Shown in pieces: positions 1 to 8,845 of a DNA stretch of 64,000 nucleotides (the stretch's first letter is position 1; each line of letters opens with the position of its first letter). The stretch spans positions 186,001 through 250,000 of the forward strand of contig JAMZNZ010000003.1 in assembly GCA_024178355.1 (NCBI GenBank), written 5' to 3'. Origin of the DNA: Maricaulaceae bacterium EIL42A08 (GTDB lineage: Bacteria; Pseudomonadota; Alphaproteobacteria; Caulobacterales; Maricaulaceae). Below the pieces are notes generated by a model. That model made no database searches. It was not told where the DNA came from and worked only from the letters and a program-made list of their open reading frames with translations. The position numbers and the translations under genes are program-made.

Positions 1-1
1 A

Positions 2-1378
2 TATGACCTGAAATACTATGTCGCGATGGCCAAGGAGCTGGAGGCTGCCGGGGCCCATGTGCTGGGCCTGAAGGACATGGCTGGCCTGCTAAAACCGGCT
101 GCCGCCGAAGTGCTGATCCCGGCGCTTAAAGACGCAGTGGATCTGCCGATCCATTTCCATACCCACGACACGTCGGGGATGGCGTCGGGCACTATTCTGG
201 CGGCGTCTGCAGCTGGTGTGGACGCGGTGGATGCGGCGATGGATGCCCTGTCTGGAAACACCTCTCAGGCGACGCTCGGCACGATTGTCGAGGCGCTGGA
301 GTTTACTGATCGCGACACGGGTCTGAATACCGAAGCCATCCGCGAAATCTCCAACTACTGGGAGGCTGTACGCAATCACTATGTGGCGTTTGAAAGTGGG
401 CTGCAGTCGCCTGCGTCGGAAGTCTATCTCCATGAAATGCCAGGCGGTCAGTTCACCAATCTGAAGGCTCAGGCCCGGTCCATGGGGTTAGAAGAGCGCT
501 GGCATGAAGTCGCCCACATGTATTCACAGGTGAACCACATGTTCGGCGACATCGTGAAGGTGACGCCGTCCTCCAAGGTGGTTGGCGACATGGCGCTGAT
601 GATGGTGTCACAGAACCTGACCCGCGCCGAGGTGGAGGATCCCGAAACCGAGGTGACCTTTCCCGAATCGGTGATCGACGTGATGCGCGGCAATCTGGGC
701 CAGCCGCCTGGAGGCTTCCCGGACACCATCATCAAGAAGGTCCTTAAAGACGAAAAACCCAATCTTGACCGGCCCGGAAAAGGCGTTCCGCCGACCGATC
801 TGGACGCGGTGCGCGCTGAGCTCTGTGAAACCCTCGACCGCGAGATCACGGGCGAAAATCTGATGGGATATCTGATGTATCCCAAAGTCTTCACCGACTA
901 CATGACCCGCTACAAAGATTATGGCCCGGTCCGGACCCTTCCCACTCACGCCTTTTTCTACGGCATGCAGCCCGGTGAAGAGATCGAGGTTGAAATTGAT
1001 CCCGGCGTCACGCTGGTGATCCGGCTTCAGACCGTGGGCCAGACCCATGACGATGGCGAAGTTCGTGTTTTCTTTGAGCTAAACGGTCAGCCGCGAACCA
1101 TCCGTGTGCCCAACCGTAAGGTCGCCGCCAAGACGGCCAAGCGCAAGAAAGCTGAGGCCGGTAACGCCAAACAGATCGGCGCGCCGATGCCGGGTGTCAT
1201 TGGCTCGGTCGCGGTAAAAGAGGGCCAGAGGGTCAAAGCCGGCACCAAGCTATTCACTATCGAGGCCATGAAAATGGAAAGCGCAATCAACGCTGAAGCG
1301 GACGGCCGGATCGCCGCTATCCACGTGGCTGCCGGGGATCAGATCGACGCCAAGGACCTGCTTCTGGAGTTCAAATAA
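2..1378 (+). CDS. pyc: Pyruvate carboxylase, C-terminal part (5' end outside window)
   Basis: The frame is open from the first bases of the window, so this is the 3' part of a gene that begins upstream; about 458 codons are visible. The visible protein starts inside the carboxyltransferase TIM barrel (IHFHTHDTSG near residue 50, a metal/substrate-site segment). It continues through the pyruvate carboxylase conserved and linker region and ends in a biotinyl domain whose lysine lies in EAMKMES, about 30 residues before the stop. In the family the enzyme carboxylates pyruvate to oxaloacetate with biotin and ATP, in the cytoplasm. In an aerobic anoxygenic phototroph this anaplerotic step would matter when light supplies ATP, but that link is inference. 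Identification is strong; the missing N-terminal biotin carboxylase domain cannot be checked here. Confidence 0.93.
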   Translation, partial: YDLKYYVAMAKELEAAGAHVLGLKDMAGLLKPAAAEVLIPALKDAVDLPIHFHTHDTSGMASGTILAASAAGVDAVDAAMDALSGNTSQATLGTIVEALEFTDRDTGLNTEAIREISNYWEAVRNHYVAFESGLQSPASEVYLHEMPGGQFTNLKAQARSMGLEERWHEVAHMYSQVNHMFGDIVKVTPSSKVVGDMALMMVSQNLTRAEVEDPETEVTFPESVIDVMRGNLGQPPGGFPDTIIKKVLKDEKPNLDRPGKGVPPTDLDAVRAELCETLDREITGENLMGYLMYPKVFTDYMTRYKDYGPVRTLPTHAFFYGMQPGEEIEVEIDPGVTLVIRLQTVGQTHDDGEVRVFFELNGQPRTIRVPNRKVAAKTAKRKKAEAGNAKQIGAPMPGVIGSVAVKEGQRVKAGTKLFTIEAMKMESAINAEADGRIAAIHVAAGDQIDAKDLLLEFK

Positions 1379-1382
1379 TCGC

Positions 1383-2720
1383 CTAGTCGCCGGATGGGAT
1401 CAGGATGAGTTCAGTCTGGCGACCGTCGATATAGCGCACGGTTTCGCCGTCGAAGATGGCGTTCTTTTCTGACCTGAAATCAACCACCTGGCCGCCCCAC
1501 TCGGGCACGGGCGCATAGCTGGTCAGCTCAATGGCCCAGGCAGTGTTTGCTTTGATGGGCATGGCCCCGCGTGGATCGGCCTCCTGATTGTCCCAGAAGC
1601 CGATGGCGGGCCCGGCCCCGTGACCGTGGGTGCCAATGGGGTGGGTGTAAACCGACGGATCCAGCCCTTCCGCGATGGCCTGCTCCCGGGTCAGGCGGAG
1701 TGCTTCGTTGCCGCTGCGGCCGACCGCATAATTTCGGACCAGGATGTCCTGAACCTGATTGGTATTGGCCAGACCCTGACGCAATCCCGCGGGGGCCTCG
1801 GTTTCACCTTCGCGCAGCACATAGGCAAGCTGCTGGGTGTCGGTATTGAGCCTCAAGTAGGTGATCCCGAAATCGGTCCAGAGCAGGTCGCCCGGCTGAA
1901 TAATTTCATCGCCCCGCAGAAAGCCGTCCGCGCCCTCGCGCTGGATCGCGACCGAAGGCTGGAACCAGGGGACAAGACCTAGCCGATCCACCTCATCGCG
2001 ATACCACCAGACCACATCGTCTGCGGTGGTTTCTCCCGGCGTAATGACCTCGCGGGAAAACGCCCGCGCCATTATGGCATGGGCGATCTGGACAACGGTG
2101 GGGTAGAGCTCGATCTCAGAGGGCGTGCGGGTTTCCAGCCAGCGCACCGCAAGGGTTTCACCCGATACGATGCGGTCTTCGTAGTCATCGGGCAGGGCCG
2201 CCATCATCGAGCGATACTGGCTGAGCGTCATGCCATCGCCAAAGGCGGTGAGGTCGGAATAATTGATCGCCAGTCGCTGCGGATCACGCGCGGTGATGAT
2301 GTCGGCCACGGCCTGCCACTGATTGGGTTCCACGTCCGGGTCCCAGGCTGGCTCGAACAGACCCGCAAGGCCGTAGCGGCTTACCGTCATGCGCTCGATC
2401 GGCTGACCGTCACCGGGGTCGAAGAAGATCAGGATGGTGCGCCGCCGCGCGGCCATGGAGCGGGCATCGAGCATGGTGTCGATCACCGGCTCTTCAAAAT
2501 ATTCACGCGCCATGAGCAGCCACATGTCCACGCCTTCTTCGCGCATTATCTGGGGGATAATCGTGTCTAGGCGCTCCTCGATGATGTCGTCGATCACCTC
2601 GACCCGTTCGCGCAGGGGCAGGATGTCTGGTGTGATGCCCGAGGCTTCATCCTGCGCCAAAGTCGGAGCGGCAAGACCAAGCGCCAGCGCGCCAAGCAAA
2701 GCAGATCGAAGCATCATCAT
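1383..2720 (-). CDS. Secreted M24-family metallopeptidase (Xaa-Pro aminopeptidase-like)
   Basis: 445 residues. The N-terminus is a clear signal peptide: a run of Met/Leu/Arg, then a hydrophobic Ala/Leu stretch ending in APTLAQ, so the protein is exported. The C-terminal half has the pita-bread fold signature: WTDFGITY and a second Asp in NTDTQQ as metal ligands, HGHGAGP as the conserved His segment, and AIELT and RSEKNAIF as the candidate Glu ligands. M24 enzymes cleave N-terminal residues, often before proline, with two metal ions. The last ligand is less canonical than in PepP, so catalytic type is assigned at family level only. It ends 4 bp from the convergent pyc gene. Export suggests use of peptides in the periplasm or outside the cell. 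Confidence 0.8.
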   Translation of the reverse strand: MMMLRSALLGALALGLAAPTLAQDEASGITPDILPLRERVEVIDDIIEERLDTIIPQIMREEGVDMWLLMAREYFEEPVIDTMLDARSMAARRRTILIFFDPGDGQPIERMTVSRYGLAGLFEPAWDPDVEPNQWQAVADIITARDPQRLAINYSDLTAFGDGMTLSQYRSMMAALPDDYEDRIVSGETLAVRWLETRTPSEIELYPTVVQIAHAIMARAFSREVITPGETTADDVVWWYRDEVDRLGLVPWFQPSVAIQREGADGFLRGDEIIQPGDLLWTDFGITYLRLNTDTQQLAYVLREGETEAPAGLRQGLANTNQVQDILVRNYAVGRSGNEALRLTREQAIAEGLDPSVYTHPIGTHGHGAGPAIGFWDNQEADPRGAMPIKANTAWAIELTSYAPVPEWGGQVVDFRSEKNAIFDGETVRYIDGRQTELILIPSGD

Positions 2721-2799
2721 GGGTAAAGCCGCCCTCCCGCAGCGCTTTTAAATGCGTTGTACGGGAAGGGTGCCCCGGTAAAGGGCGAGGGCGCAAGCC

Positions 2800-3576
2800 C
2801 TACTCGGCGGCACCCGCGCTCATGCGCCGCGCTTCGGCCGCACGGCGGCGATCATTGAACTGCTTGGCGACTTTCCAGCGGTGATAGAAAATCAGCGACA
2901 GGCCCACCACCAGCGGCACCGCCCACAGGGCCGGAGCCAGCGCCAGCTCGGGAATAAAGCGCACCGCACCGAAGGCGAAGAAGGCGGTGTAGACAGAAAT
3001 CCCGGTGCCCACGATCGCCTTGATATGCTCCAGGAGCCAGTCAATCGGGCTCGGTTTTGTTTTCATCAGGAACCACATATTCGTCGCCACCGTGGCAAAG
3101 CCGATGGTGGAAATGCCGATCATCATGGGCTGGCCAATGCGAATGCCCTCTATGGCACATTGCAACGCCGCCACGGTCAGCACGGCCTGAAGGCCCCATT
3201 GGATCCAGGTGCGATTTTTCGCGTGATCCATCTTGTTGACGGCCAGCCGCCAGCCATACCAGGCCAGATTGATGGTCAGGATCGCCAGATACAGCATCAT
3301 CCAGCCAAAGATGCCCCGCACCAGCACCGGATCAGAAAACTCCTCGTGGTGGAGGAGGTGGGGATGGGTTTCCATCGGCCAGATCAGCGACATGGTGGAC
3401 ATGCAAATCGCTGTCGTCGCGGCGACCAGCATGGCGATGGCAAACCAGCGTCCGGAAAGCTTGTGCAGATTGCCGCCCTTCTTTGATCCCACCGGAATCC
3501 AAAAACCAATTAGCCCTGGCGCGCCTGCGGTTATATGAATGGCGATCAAGGCAATGAAAATATCGTGCGCGGACAT
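2800..3576 (-). CDS. Multi-pass membrane protein of unknown function (DUF2306-like)
   Basis: 258 residues with about seven or eight hydrophobic segments spread over the whole length and a basic, Arg-rich C-terminal tail (RRRAAEARR). Histidines occur near the ends of membrane segments, among them one in AIHITAG and the cluster HPHLLHHEE. This layout recalls DUF2306 or cytochrome-b561-like small membrane proteins, but I do not recognise a defined function. It precedes, and is divergent from, the P450 gene with only 38 bp between starts, so the two promoters probably overlap. A heme or quinone role would be speculation. The start was chosen at the ATG giving a membrane segment immediately after MSAHD. 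Confidence 0.6.
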   Translation of the reverse strand: MSAHDIFIALIAIHITAGAPGLIGFWIPVGSKKGGNLHKLSGRWFAIAMLVAATTAICMSTMSLIWPMETHPHLLHHEEFSDPVLVRGIFGWMMLYLAILTINLAWYGWRLAVNKMDHAKNRTWIQWGLQAVLTVAALQCAIEGIRIGQPMMIGISTIGFATVATNMWFLMKTKPSPIDWLLEHIKAIVGTGISVYTAFFAFGAVRFIPELALAPALWAVPLVVGLSLIFYHRWKVAKQFNDRRRAAEARRMSAGAAE

Positions 3577-3614
3577 GGGTTTGGACCTTAAGCTGGGCCG
3601 GAAGGTGATCGGGA

Positions 3615-5018
3615 GTGGCAGACATGGATGACAGGCATGAGTTCACGCCGCCAAGGGCGTCGCGCCTGCCATCGGTGCTGTCGCTGGCGCGGACTGTCTG
3701 GCGCGGCGATGGCGATCTGCTTAGCCTTTTGCCCGGTGAAGCCTTCTCGATGGCGGCTGGCGAGCTGGGTTTCTCGCGCCGCTCTATCAAGCTGTTCAAT
3801 GATCCTGAGCTGGTGCGACAGATCCTTCAGGACTCCGAAGGCATCTATCCTAAAAGTGACCTGATGGTGGGCGCGCTGGAGCGGCTGATCGGTGACAGCA
3901 TTTTTGTGTCTGACGGGCCGAAATGGCGTCGCCAGCGGGCGATGATCGACCCGGCCTTTTCCAAGATGCGGCTTAATCTGGCTTTCTCGTCCATGCAGGC
4001 CGCCGTGGCCGATTACACTCAGCGCTTGAATGCCGCTGCCGATGCGGGATCGACGCTGTCGCTTGATCAGGTCACCAGCGAGCTGACCGCCGACATCATC
4101 TGCCGCACGGTGTTTTCTACCTCGCTGGACACGGAAATCTCCCAAGACGTGTTTGAGGATTTTGTGATCTTTGAGCGCAATGTCGCCCAGGTGAAGATCT
4201 GGCGCCTGATCGTGGACCCGGCCTGGACGCAGGTCGAGCAGGACCCTGAGGTCCTTGCCGCCTGTGAACGCATTCGCAAGCATCTGGGCACGCTCACCGA
4301 CACCCATCTCAACGCTGCACCGGGTGAGTATGACGATATCGCCAGCGCGGTGATTGCCGCGCGCGATGCGGACACTGGCGAAGCCTTCACCCGCGAAGGA
4401 TTGATCGACCAGCTGGGTGTCTTCTTTCTGGCAGGGCATGAAACATCTGCCAGCGCGCTGACCTGGGCCTTCTACCTGCTTGCCATGCAGCCGCAGGTCG
4501 CCCAGCGCCTGCGCGACGAGGTCGATGCGGTCACCGCCGGGGGTGACATCAGCTTTGAGGCCATCAAGAAGCTCGTCTTTACCCGTAGCGTCTTTAAAGA
4601 GACCTTGCGGCTTTACCCGCCGATCACCTTCATGCCGCGCGTAGCCGAGAAGGCCGGACAGGTCGGGCCCTACAAAATCCGCAAGGGCGCATTGTTGATG
4701 ATCGCGCCGTGGACGATGCATCGCCACGTCAAATACTGGGACCGACCGGACACCTTTGATCCTGATCGCTTCATGCCCGATGGCCCCGGAGAGACGACGC
4801 CCGGTGCCTATATCCCCTTTGGTGCGGGGCCCCACACCTGTGTGGGCGCAGGCTTTGCAGCAGTCGAAGCGGCCCTGATCCTGGCATCGCTGACCCGCAG
4901 CTTTGAGTTCCACATCGAGGACGCAGACCGCATCCGGCCCGCCGCGCGCCTGACGACCCGCCCGGCTGAACAGATCATGATGCAGGTCAGCCGTCATGAG
5001 GCGCGCGCCTCCAGCTGA
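3615..5018 (+). CDS. Cytochrome P450 monooxygenase
   Basis: 467 residues, soluble, with no membrane anchor. All hallmark motifs are present: the I-helix oxygen-binding segment AGHETSA near residue 275, the K-helix ExxR motif in KETLRLYPP near residue 330, FDPDRF, and the heme-binding loop FGAGPHTCVG with the cysteine ligand near residue 413. Bacterial P450s of this class insert oxygen into lipids, terpenoids or xenobiotics using a separate ferredoxin/reductase. No redox partner gene is next to it, and the substrate cannot be told from sequence. Its 3' end overlaps the convergent ATP-grasp gene by 25 bp. Confidence 0.92.
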   Translation: MADMDDRHEFTPPRASRLPSVLSLARTVWRGDGDLLSLLPGEAFSMAAGELGFSRRSIKLFNDPELVRQILQDSEGIYPKSDLMVGALERLIGDSIFVSDGPKWRRQRAMIDPAFSKMRLNLAFSSMQAAVADYTQRLNAAADAGSTLSLDQVTSELTADIICRTVFSTSLDTEISQDVFEDFVIFERNVAQVKIWRLIVDPAWTQVEQDPEVLAACERIRKHLGTLTDTHLNAAPGEYDDIASAVIAARDADTGEAFTREGLIDQLGVFFLAGHETSASALTWAFYLLAMQPQVAQRLRDEVDAVTAGGDISFEAIKKLVFTRSVFKETLRLYPPITFMPRVAEKAGQVGPYKIRKGALLMIAPWTMHRHVKYWDRPDTFDPDRFMPDGPGETTPGAYIPFGAGPHTCVGAGFAAVEAALILASLTRSFEFHIEDADRIRPAARLTTRPAEQIMMQVSRHEARASS

Positions 5019-6178
5019 TCTGGCGTGGCGACGCTGATATTGTCGGCATCGGGCTGCCACTCGGTATCCAGCGTTGCGGCCTCACCAAAATTGCGGCCCT
5101 CGAAGATGGCCTGTTTAAGGACCGGCCAGGACATGGGCGTCATCAGCGGAAACACGAAGGGATCGCGCGATGACCACAGCACATCGCGACAGCTGGCAAT
5201 GGTCTTGAGTGTCTGAAAATAGCGCCGGGGCTTTAAAATCGTGCTGTAGGCCTTGGTCAGTGCCGTGTGACCTTCCTGGAAGCGGGTCTGCGGTTTAAAA
5301 CGCATGGGATGGTCCAGCGCCCCGCCCATCACCAGTGTTGCCAGATCCTCATGGTTGAAGAAGTGGATACCGCTCGTCAGGCGCGGATTGCATTCCAGCG
5401 GCCAGGGCTTGCCGTCCTCATCGATGATGAAGTCAAAGGCGGTAAAACCGGAAAAATCCGTGGCCGCCACATGGCGACGAACCCAGTCGTCAACGGCGGG
5501 ACGATCAATGCGCTCGAACGCCACTGAAACCGTGCCGGAATAGATAAGGCCGCGATAAACGACGTGACCCAGAACTTCGCCATTCCGGCAGATCGACTGG
5601 GTGCTGACCTCGTGTCCGCGTATGGCTTTCTGAATGACCCAGTCACGGGTTTTCAGGGCGGTCGAAATGGGCGCTCCGGCGGTCAGAAAATGCAGCTTCG
5701 CGCCAGAGCATCCAAAGCGTGCCTTGGCCACTGTATCTGTTCTCGCGGCCAGGTCTGCAGCGCGCGGGTCATCACCCAGATAGCTTTCGGGGGCTGGCAG
5801 CCCGGCGTCGGCCACGTCTTCAATGAAGGCGAACTTATCGTGCAGGTTCAAAAGGGTGGGGTGGGTCTCGCAGAGAAGCTGTGTGTGCACTGGAAGCTGA
5901 TCGGCCAGCAGCGCGACATGCATCACCTCTTCTGAAACCGGGATAACAAGGTCGACGCGTTGGGTGCGACAGATATGAGCCAGGGCGTCCAGATACGCTG
6001 CCTGATCGCGTGCCGGGGCCGGGACCTGAAAACTGCGCGCAACGGCGCGCGAGGGCTTTGACAGGTGCAGGCTGAAGGGGTCAGCCACAAGGACGCGATG
6101 GCCTGCGCCGTGAAGGCAGCGCGCCAGCTCCAGACCCTTGGGGAGCCGCCCCAGGGTTAAAAGGACCGTCTTGCCCAT
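4994..6178 (-). CDS. ATP-grasp domain protein
   Basis: About 394 residues from the ATG giving MGKTVLLTLGR; a further in-frame start 13 codons upstream exists but adds a charged stretch before an obvious beta-strand start, so I prefer the shorter form. The N-terminal 100 residues form a Rossmann-like pre-ATP-grasp domain. The middle carries the ATP-grasp fold with VAKARFGCSGAK (ATP lysine region) and the end motif LECNPRLTSGIHFF, which holds the Mg2+-binding Glu and Asn. Members ligate a carboxylate to an amine or thiol, or act in carbamoyl-phosphate-type reactions. The neighbours (P450, TSUP) do not define the substrate. The last 25 bp overlap the P450 coding sequence on the other strand. Confidence 0.75.
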   Translation of the reverse strand: MGKTVLLTLGRLPKGLELARCLHGAGHRVLVADPFSLHLSKPSRAVARSFQVPAPARDQAAYLDALAHICRTQRVDLVIPVSEEVMHVALLADQLPVHTQLLCETHPTLLNLHDKFAFIEDVADAGLPAPESYLGDDPRAADLAARTDTVAKARFGCSGAKLHFLTAGAPISTALKTRDWVIQKAIRGHEVSTQSICRNGEVLGHVVYRGLIYSGTVSVAFERIDRPAVDDWVRRHVAATDFSGFTAFDFIIDEDGKPWPLECNPRLTSGIHFFNHEDLATLVMGGALDHPMRFKPQTRFQEGHTALTKAYSTILKPRRYFQTLKTIASCRDVLWSSRDPFVFPLMTPMSWPVLKQAIFEGRNFGEAATLDTEWQPDADNISVATPDQLEARAS

Positions 6179-6280
6179 GGGCGCGTCCTGTTCTCGCTGG
6201 CGGGCGAGCCCCGCCAAAGCGTCAACAAAACTTTACACGAGGGTGTCATAGGCGTCGAGCGATGGGGTTTCGGGTCCCGC

Positions 6281-7204
6281 CTAGAAAGACATCGCAATCA
6301 GTACGAGGCTGGATGCCACAATCCAGATCGCTGCGCACAGTTTCAAAAGGTAAGCGCCGAGCGCGTGGGCCAGCCGGCGCGCCAGGAAGCCACCCAGCAT
6401 GACCGCCGGGGCGGCATAGATCAGGATCTCAAACACCAGATTGCCCTGGCCAATATGGTAAGGCGTGCCCGCGATCACCGATAGCGCGGAGACGATGACG
6501 GCCGGCGGGACGCAGACTTCCAGTGGATAGCGGCGCAAGAAGAGATAGAGCGCCATCAGCTCGCCGACACCAACTGAAAACATGGCGGTCGCAACCCCGC
6601 CCACAAGGCCAATGACTGCCAGCGCCCACAGATCGGTCGCGGTCAGCTGGGTCTGGCGGTCCGCTTTCTTCTGGGAGAATAAAAGCTGGGCGAGCAGGGT
6701 CAGTCCCAGCACGATGGAAAACGCCTTGAACAGGATAAAGGCGAAGGCCGGATCCGGGCGGATGACAAGCTGGGTAAAGATCAGCGCGGCAATCGAAAGC
6801 GGCGCGCAGATCGCCACAATCCGCAGCCGTGCCATGTCGGCCATCGGCGTGTCGGGAACGGCGCGCAGGCGGCTCAGCCAGGTCAGCGAGCCCACGCTCA
6901 TGCCAAAGGATTGAATGGCAAAGCTGACCCCAACCGTCTGGCTCGGGCTTAAATCCATCACTCCGGTCTCGCGCAGCATGGAAAAAGCTGGCACGAAGAC
7001 CACGCCGCCCCCGACACCGGTGGAGTTCGCGATCAGCGCTCCCAGAAGGCCAACCCCGAAAAAGCTCCAGAAATCACCGAGGCGCGTAATGTCGGGCTGG
7101 CCGAGTACCCAAAGCGCGACATAGGCGCAGACGAGCAGGCACAGGCCAGCTATAATCGCCAGACGGAATACAAAAGCGCCGCGCGCTGAGTCCGGTGTTG
7201 CCAT
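6281..7204 (-). CDS. TSUP (TauE/SafE) family membrane transporter
   Basis: 307 residues with about eight or nine hydrophobic segments. The N-terminal repeat includes GALIANSTGVGGGVVFVP, a typical TSUP signature, and the second half has an equivalent GGVATAMFSVGVGELM. The family exports or imports sulfite, sulfoacetate and other small organosulfur anions, or unrelated organic acids; the substrate here is unknown. It lies downstream of the leftward halogenase operon, but a 114-bp gap with a GC hairpin separates them, so co-transcription is uncertain. Confidence 0.82.
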   Translation of the reverse strand: MATPDSARGAFVFRLAIIAGLCLLVCAYVALWVLGQPDITRLGDFWSFFGVGLLGALIANSTGVGGGVVFVPAFSMLRETGVMDLSPSQTVGVSFAIQSFGMSVGSLTWLSRLRAVPDTPMADMARLRIVAICAPLSIAALIFTQLVIRPDPAFAFILFKAFSIVLGLTLLAQLLFSQKKADRQTQLTATDLWALAVIGLVGGVATAMFSVGVGELMALYLFLRRYPLEVCVPPAVIVSALSVIAGTPYHIGQGNLVFEILIYAAPAVMLGGFLARRLAHALGAYLLKLCAAIWIVASSLVLIAMSF

Positions 7205-7223
7205 GGAGTGTCCAGCCCTGCCC

Positions 7224-7243
7224 CGCCCACTCAGCGGTGGGCG
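7224..7243. terminator. GC-rich hairpin between TSUP and halogenase operon
   Basis: CGCCCAC (7224-7230) and GTGGGCG (7237-7243) form a perfect 7-bp stem around a 6-base loop. An outer CCTG/CAGG pair can extend it. There is no long T tract on either strand, so it may be a weak terminator of the halogenase transcript or simply a structured leader of the TSUP gene. Confidence 0.35.
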
Positions 7244-7318
7244 CAGGCTTAACTACGCTGTGACCGGGATAAAGCAATCCCTGATCGCTCGTGCTCAGGA
7301 TAGGGTGCCCCTTGGGGC

Positions 7319-8827
7319 TCAGGCCATCTGAACGCGCCGTTTAAGGTAGGGCTCGTGATCCTCAAACTGCTCCAGGCATTTGCCCATGGCACGCCGGATT
7401 TCCGTCATCCGCCGCTCCAGCATCTCGTCGGACATATTGTTGATCACCGGGTGGTAGCGCTTGGGCCGGATATTCTGGCCTTCAAACACCGCAAACCAGC
7501 TATCGATGCCGAACAGCTCGTTGTCATGGCGGTAGAGGCGACCATTTTCCTTGTAGACAGCAATCCGCTGCTCCAGCGAGTCGGGCAGCTTCATGGTGCG
7601 CACATGGTTCCAGAACTCGCTGTCGTCACGCTCTGTGGCGCAATAGTGCAGGATCAGGAAGTCGCGCACCTGTTCAAATTCGGCCAGCGTGCGCGCGTTG
7701 TAGTAATCGATATCGGCCTGATTAAAGAGCTTGTCCGGGAAGTTGGTCATCAACCGGCCAATGGCCGATTGCACCAGGTGGATCGAGGTGGATTCCAGCG
7801 GCTCGAGGAAGCCTGAGGCCAGGCCCAGCGAGACCACATTCTTGTTCCAGGGCTTTTTGCGAATTCCGGTTTTAAACCGCAGGAAGCGCGGGTCGCCGGT
7901 GGGCGCGCCATCAAGGCCCGACTGTAGCGTCGCCAGGGCCTCATCATCGCTGATGAACTCGCTGCAGTAGACATGGCCATTGCCCGTGCGATGCTGCAGC
8001 GGGATGCGCCATTGCCAGCCAGCCTTGTGCGCGGTGGCGCGAGTGTAAGGGGTCAGAGTGCCGACATTCTCGCACTGTTGGGCAATGGCGCGATCAACGG
8101 GAAGATAGTTTGACCAGTCGTCATAGCCTGACTGAAGCGTTTGCTCGATCAGGAGCCCGCGGAACCCCGAACAATCGATGAAGAGCTCGCCGGAAACCTC
8201 TTCACCGGATTCCAGCTTCACGCTTTGAATATGCCCATCCTCGGCGCGCTGATTCACGTCGACAATCCGGCCTTCGATGCGCTGGACGCCGCGCTTCTCG
8301 GCAACCTCGCGCATATACTGGCCATAAAGGGCCGCATCGAACTGGAAGGCGTATTCCAGAGAGGCGAGCGGAGAATTGCGCGCCTGTGGCTGGGGGTGGG
8401 TAAACTTGTTCTGCTTGGCTGCGAGGACCGCCAGATTGTAGTCGTCCGCCGACCGTGCGTTTGCAGACTGAGCCTCACGCAGCCAGAAATGATGGAAGTG
8501 GATACCTTCCATCGCCACGCCGTAGGGGCCAAACGGATGGATATAGCTATCCCCAATCTTGCCCCAGTTCACAAACTCGATGCCGAGCTTGAAGGTCGCA
8601 TTGGTGCGGCGCAGATATTCGTTTTCATCCAGCCCGACGAGCTTGTTGAAGTAGCGAATATGCGGGATCGTCGCTTCGCCGACACCCACCGTGCCGATCT
8701 GTTCAGATTCAATCAGGCGGATATTGATGGACGGGTCGCGCAACAGGATGGAAAGCCCGGCTGCTGCCATCCAGCCAGCGGTGCCACCGCCAACAATCAC
8801 GATATCCTTGATGGTCAGGTCTTGCAT
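7319..8827 (-). CDS. Flavin-dependent halogenase (tryptophan halogenase family), paralogue 1
   Basis: 502 residues, full length for the PrnA/RebH superfamily. The FAD-binding GGGTAGWM motif begins near residue 13. Lys80 in TFKLGIEF aligns with the catalytic lysine (Lys79 in PrnA and RebH). WQWRIP is the flavin-dependent halogenase signature, and the Glu in EPLESTSIHL is the second catalytic residue. It should therefore be able to form HOX from FADH2, O2 and halide and pass it through the tunnel to a substrate. Free tryptophan need not be the substrate: relatives linked to TonB receptors, such as BrvH, prefer indole and bromide. It is last of four paralogues in one leftward operon, 18 bp after paralogue 2. 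No flavin reductase gene is nearby. Confidence 0.92.
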   Translation of the reverse strand: MQDLTIKDIVIVGGGTAGWMAAAGLSILLRDPSINIRLIESEQIGTVGVGEATIPHIRYFNKLVGLDENEYLRRTNATFKLGIEFVNWGKIGDSYIHPFGPYGVAMEGIHFHHFWLREAQSANARSADDYNLAVLAAKQNKFTHPQPQARNSPLASLEYAFQFDAALYGQYMREVAEKRGVQRIEGRIVDVNQRAEDGHIQSVKLESGEEVSGELFIDCSGFRGLLIEQTLQSGYDDWSNYLPVDRAIAQQCENVGTLTPYTRATAHKAGWQWRIPLQHRTGNGHVYCSEFISDDEALATLQSGLDGAPTGDPRFLRFKTGIRKKPWNKNVVSLGLASGFLEPLESTSIHLVQSAIGRLMTNFPDKLFNQADIDYYNARTLAEFEQVRDFLILHYCATERDDSEFWNHVRTMKLPDSLEQRIAVYKENGRLYRHDNELFGIDSWFAVFEGQNIRPKRYHPVINNMSDEMLERRMTEIRRAMGKCLEQFEDHEPYLKRRVQMA

Positions 8828-8845
8828 TTTTCTGTCCTGCTTTGA

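Noticed and set aside
3588-5060. 490-codon open frame on the minus strand across the P450
   Set aside because: It lies opposite a P450 with all motifs, has Arg/Gly/His-rich composition typical of antisense frames in GC-rich DNA, and shows no domain.
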